Source: Nitrospirota bacterium (GTDB lineage Bacteria; Nitrospirota; Thermodesulfovibrionia; UBA6902). Taken from it: 14,322 nt of DNA. The first letter of the stretch is position 1. Every line of letters starts with the position of its first letter. Shown here piece after piece: positions 13,299 through 14,322 of the stretch. The DNA is taken from assembly GCA_024277515.1 (NCBI GenBank), contig JAJRVB010000312.1, forward strand, positions 1-14,322, read 5' to 3'. The position numbers and the translations under genes were made by a program. The notes beneath the pieces are model-generated. The model was given only the letters and a program-made list of their open reading frames with translations. It ran no database searches and was not told where the DNA came from.

Positions 13299-13964
13299 TC
13301 ACTTGCCGTTTTTATATAACTTATTAGAAATTATATAAGATTTTACAGAATCAGGCAAGAGATATCTGATTTCCCTTCCAGCGGCTATCAGCTCTCTTAT
13401 GCCAGAGGCTGAAACATGGAGCCGAGTGACATTACACAGGCAGCACTTTCCTGTTGGGGAAATATCAAATGAAAGGACACTCTTTTCACCCATGTCGAGT
13501 TCCTTTAACGCCTTCCGGGAGACGCCCCGGAGATAGGGGGATGATGAGAGATCGGCAAATGCATAGCCCGGCCTCGATATCACCACGAGATGGGTCATCT
13601 GAATCAGCGTGTCCGGCTCTTTCCATCCCCCGATATCCAGAAACGCGTCAATCCCGAGTATAAAGAAAAATTCTTTCCCGCTCTCCCGGGCTCTCAATTT
13701 TCTGATTGTATCAACGGTAAAAGATTTGGTCCGCGTTTTCACTTCTATGTCAGACACGCCAAAATGACGATTGCCCCTTATGGCCCTCTTCACCATTTCA
13801 AACCGTTCCTCCGCCTTTGCGAGGTCAGGCTTGTCAAAGGGTGTCCTCCCTGACGGCATAAACAGCACTTTATCCAGGGACATCAAATAAAACACCTCTT
13901 CGGCAGTCCTCAGATGCCCATAATGTATCGGATTAAATGCTCCGCCGTAAATACCTGTTTTCAT
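13299..13964 (-). CDS. nadD: Nicotinate-nucleotide adenylyltransferase
   Basis: NadD adenylates nicotinate mononucleotide to deamido-NAD, a late step of NAD synthesis (cytosol). 221 residues, a normal length. Motifs: GIYGGAFNPIHYGHLRTAEE with the nucleotidyl-transfer HYGH (His14, His17), PSGRTPFDK (37-45; family members usually have PPHK here), TKSFTVDTIRKLR, FFILGIDAF, GWKEPDTL, and the C-terminal ATP-binding SASGIRELIAAGREIRYLLP. ATG 13964 gives the canonical N terminus, but no Shine-Dalgarno precedes it (TACTTTTTATT), so initiation may be weak or leaderless. It lies between proA and rsfS in the widespread proA-nadD-rsfS order. Confidence 0.95.
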   Translation of the reverse strand: MKTGIYGGAFNPIHYGHLRTAEEVFYLMSLDKVLFMPSGRTPFDKPDLAKAEERFEMVKRAIRGNRHFGVSDIEVKTRTKSFTVDTIRKLRARESGKEFFFILGIDAFLDIGGWKEPDTLIQMTHLVVISRPGYAFADLSSSPYLRGVSRKALKELDMGEKSVLSFDISPTGKCCLCNVTRLHVSASGIRELIAAGREIRYLLPDSVKSYIISNKLYKNGK

Positions 13965-13983
13965 AATAAAAAGTATACAGCAT

Positions 13984-14076
13984 ACAGTAGTCAGTATACA
14001 GTAAAAAGTAGTCAGGTGTCAGTGCCGGTGCCGGCAGCAGGCCTTTGTATACTGTACCCTGTCCACTGACTACTGT
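13984..14076. repeat. Nested inverted-repeat element between proA and nadD
   Basis: Outer arms ACAGTAGTCAGT (13984-13995) and ACTGACTACTGT (14065-14076) are perfect 12-bp complements. Inside are TACAGTA (13997-14003) with TACTGTA (14050-14056), a second GTAGTCAG (14008-14015), and a central GC hairpin TGCCGG-TG-CCGGCA (14023-14036). The element ends two bases before the proA stop codon. It looks like a small palindromic intergenic repeat (MITE/REP-like) and may also affect proA-nadD read-through. Confidence 0.6.
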
Positions 14077-14078
14077 CT

Positions 14079-14322
14079 TTACGTTCTCAACTGTCCGTCT
14101 CCCATGGCGATAAACTTTGTACAGGTAAGTTCTTCAAGCCCCATGGGTCCGCGTGCGTGAATTTTGTCTGTGGATATTCCCATCTCCGCGCCAAGACCGA
14201 ATTCAAATCCGTCGCTGAATCTTGTGGACAGATTCACAAACACTGAAGCGGAATCAACTTCCCTCAAAAATCTCCTTGCCCTGCCGTAATCACCGGTCAC
14301 GATTGTTTCCGTATGTGCAGAA
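14079..14322 (-). CDS. proA: Gamma-glutamyl phosphate reductase, C-terminal part (runs off right edge)
   Basis: ProA reduces gamma-glutamyl phosphate to glutamate semialdehyde in proline synthesis (cytosol, NADPH-dependent). The last 80 residues before the TAA (14081-14079) are visible: HTETIVTGDYGRARRFLREV, DSASVFVNLSTRFSDGFEFG, LGAEMGISTDKIHARGPMGL, EELTCTKFIAMGDGQLRT. These are the highly conserved C-terminal blocks of ProA; no frameshift is seen. The N-terminal ~340 residues with the catalytic cysteine lie beyond the window. In related genomes proA follows obgE-proB and precedes nadD-rsfS, which fits here. Confidence 0.95.
   Translation of the reverse strand, partial: SAHTETIVTGDYGRARRFLREVDSASVFVNLSTRFSDGFEFGLGAEMGISTDKIHARGPMGLEELTCTKFIAMGDGQLRT

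Overview
This 14.3 kb window looks like ordinary chromosome of a flagellated, LPS-bearing (diderm) bacterium. No ribosomal RNA, tRNA, CRISPR array or intact transposon is visible. The gene order proA-nadD-rsfS-lapB, followed by a PIN protein of the 'RNA ligase partner' type, together with pdxA-ridA and motAB, best fits the Nitrospirota (Thermodesulfovibrio-like) or a related deltaproteobacterial-type lineage. This placement is an inference from gene content and order, not a search result.

Left part (1-3.24 kb). The minus strand carries the start of pdxA (vitamin B6 synthesis), ridA (enamine/imine deaminase) and a 77-residue protein built from two repeats resembling the c-di-GMP-binding MshEN/GspE N-terminal motif. 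Diverging from these on the plus strand is motAB, a flagellar stator pair whose key residues resemble the sodium-driven PomAB type.

Middle-left (3.46-5.61 kb, plus strand). A degenerate nucleotidyltransferase-fold protein overlaps a TPM-domain membrane protein with a glycine-rich tail, followed by a LemA-family protein. A perfect 20-bp palindrome follows lemA.

Middle (5.66-9.92 kb). On the minus strand a Bax/FlgJ-type glucosaminidase and an exported polysaccharide deacetylase are one nucleotide apart, probably a cell-envelope sugar-processing pair. Across a 393-bp divergent gap with interlocking inverted repeats is a plus-strand beta-propeller lipoprotein. Then comes a gene-poor stretch with hairpins, a minus-strand SpoIIAA/STAS-like gene flanked by 23-bp near-direct repeats, and a decayed C-terminal fragment of outer-membrane phospholipase A (pldA).

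Right part (9.97-14.32 kb, all minus strand). An exported SUMF1/FGE-fold protein without the catalytic cysteine pair is followed, reading leftward from the right edge, by the group proA (partial), nadD, rsfS, a lapA-lapB fusion and the PIN-domain RNA ligase partner. rsfS has no ATG, GTG or TTG start: a good ribosome-binding site leads to an AUA-AUU pair, the most unusual gene-level observation here. The PIN gene starts inside the end of the lapAB-like gene, suggesting translational coupling. A nested inverted-repeat element separates proA from nadD.

No wholly new multi-gene system stands out. The best leads are the non-canonical rsfS start, the small MshEN-like protein next to the stator genes, the LapA-LapB fusion coupled to an RNA-ligase-partner PIN protein, and the repeat-flanked STAS gene beside a dead pldA.
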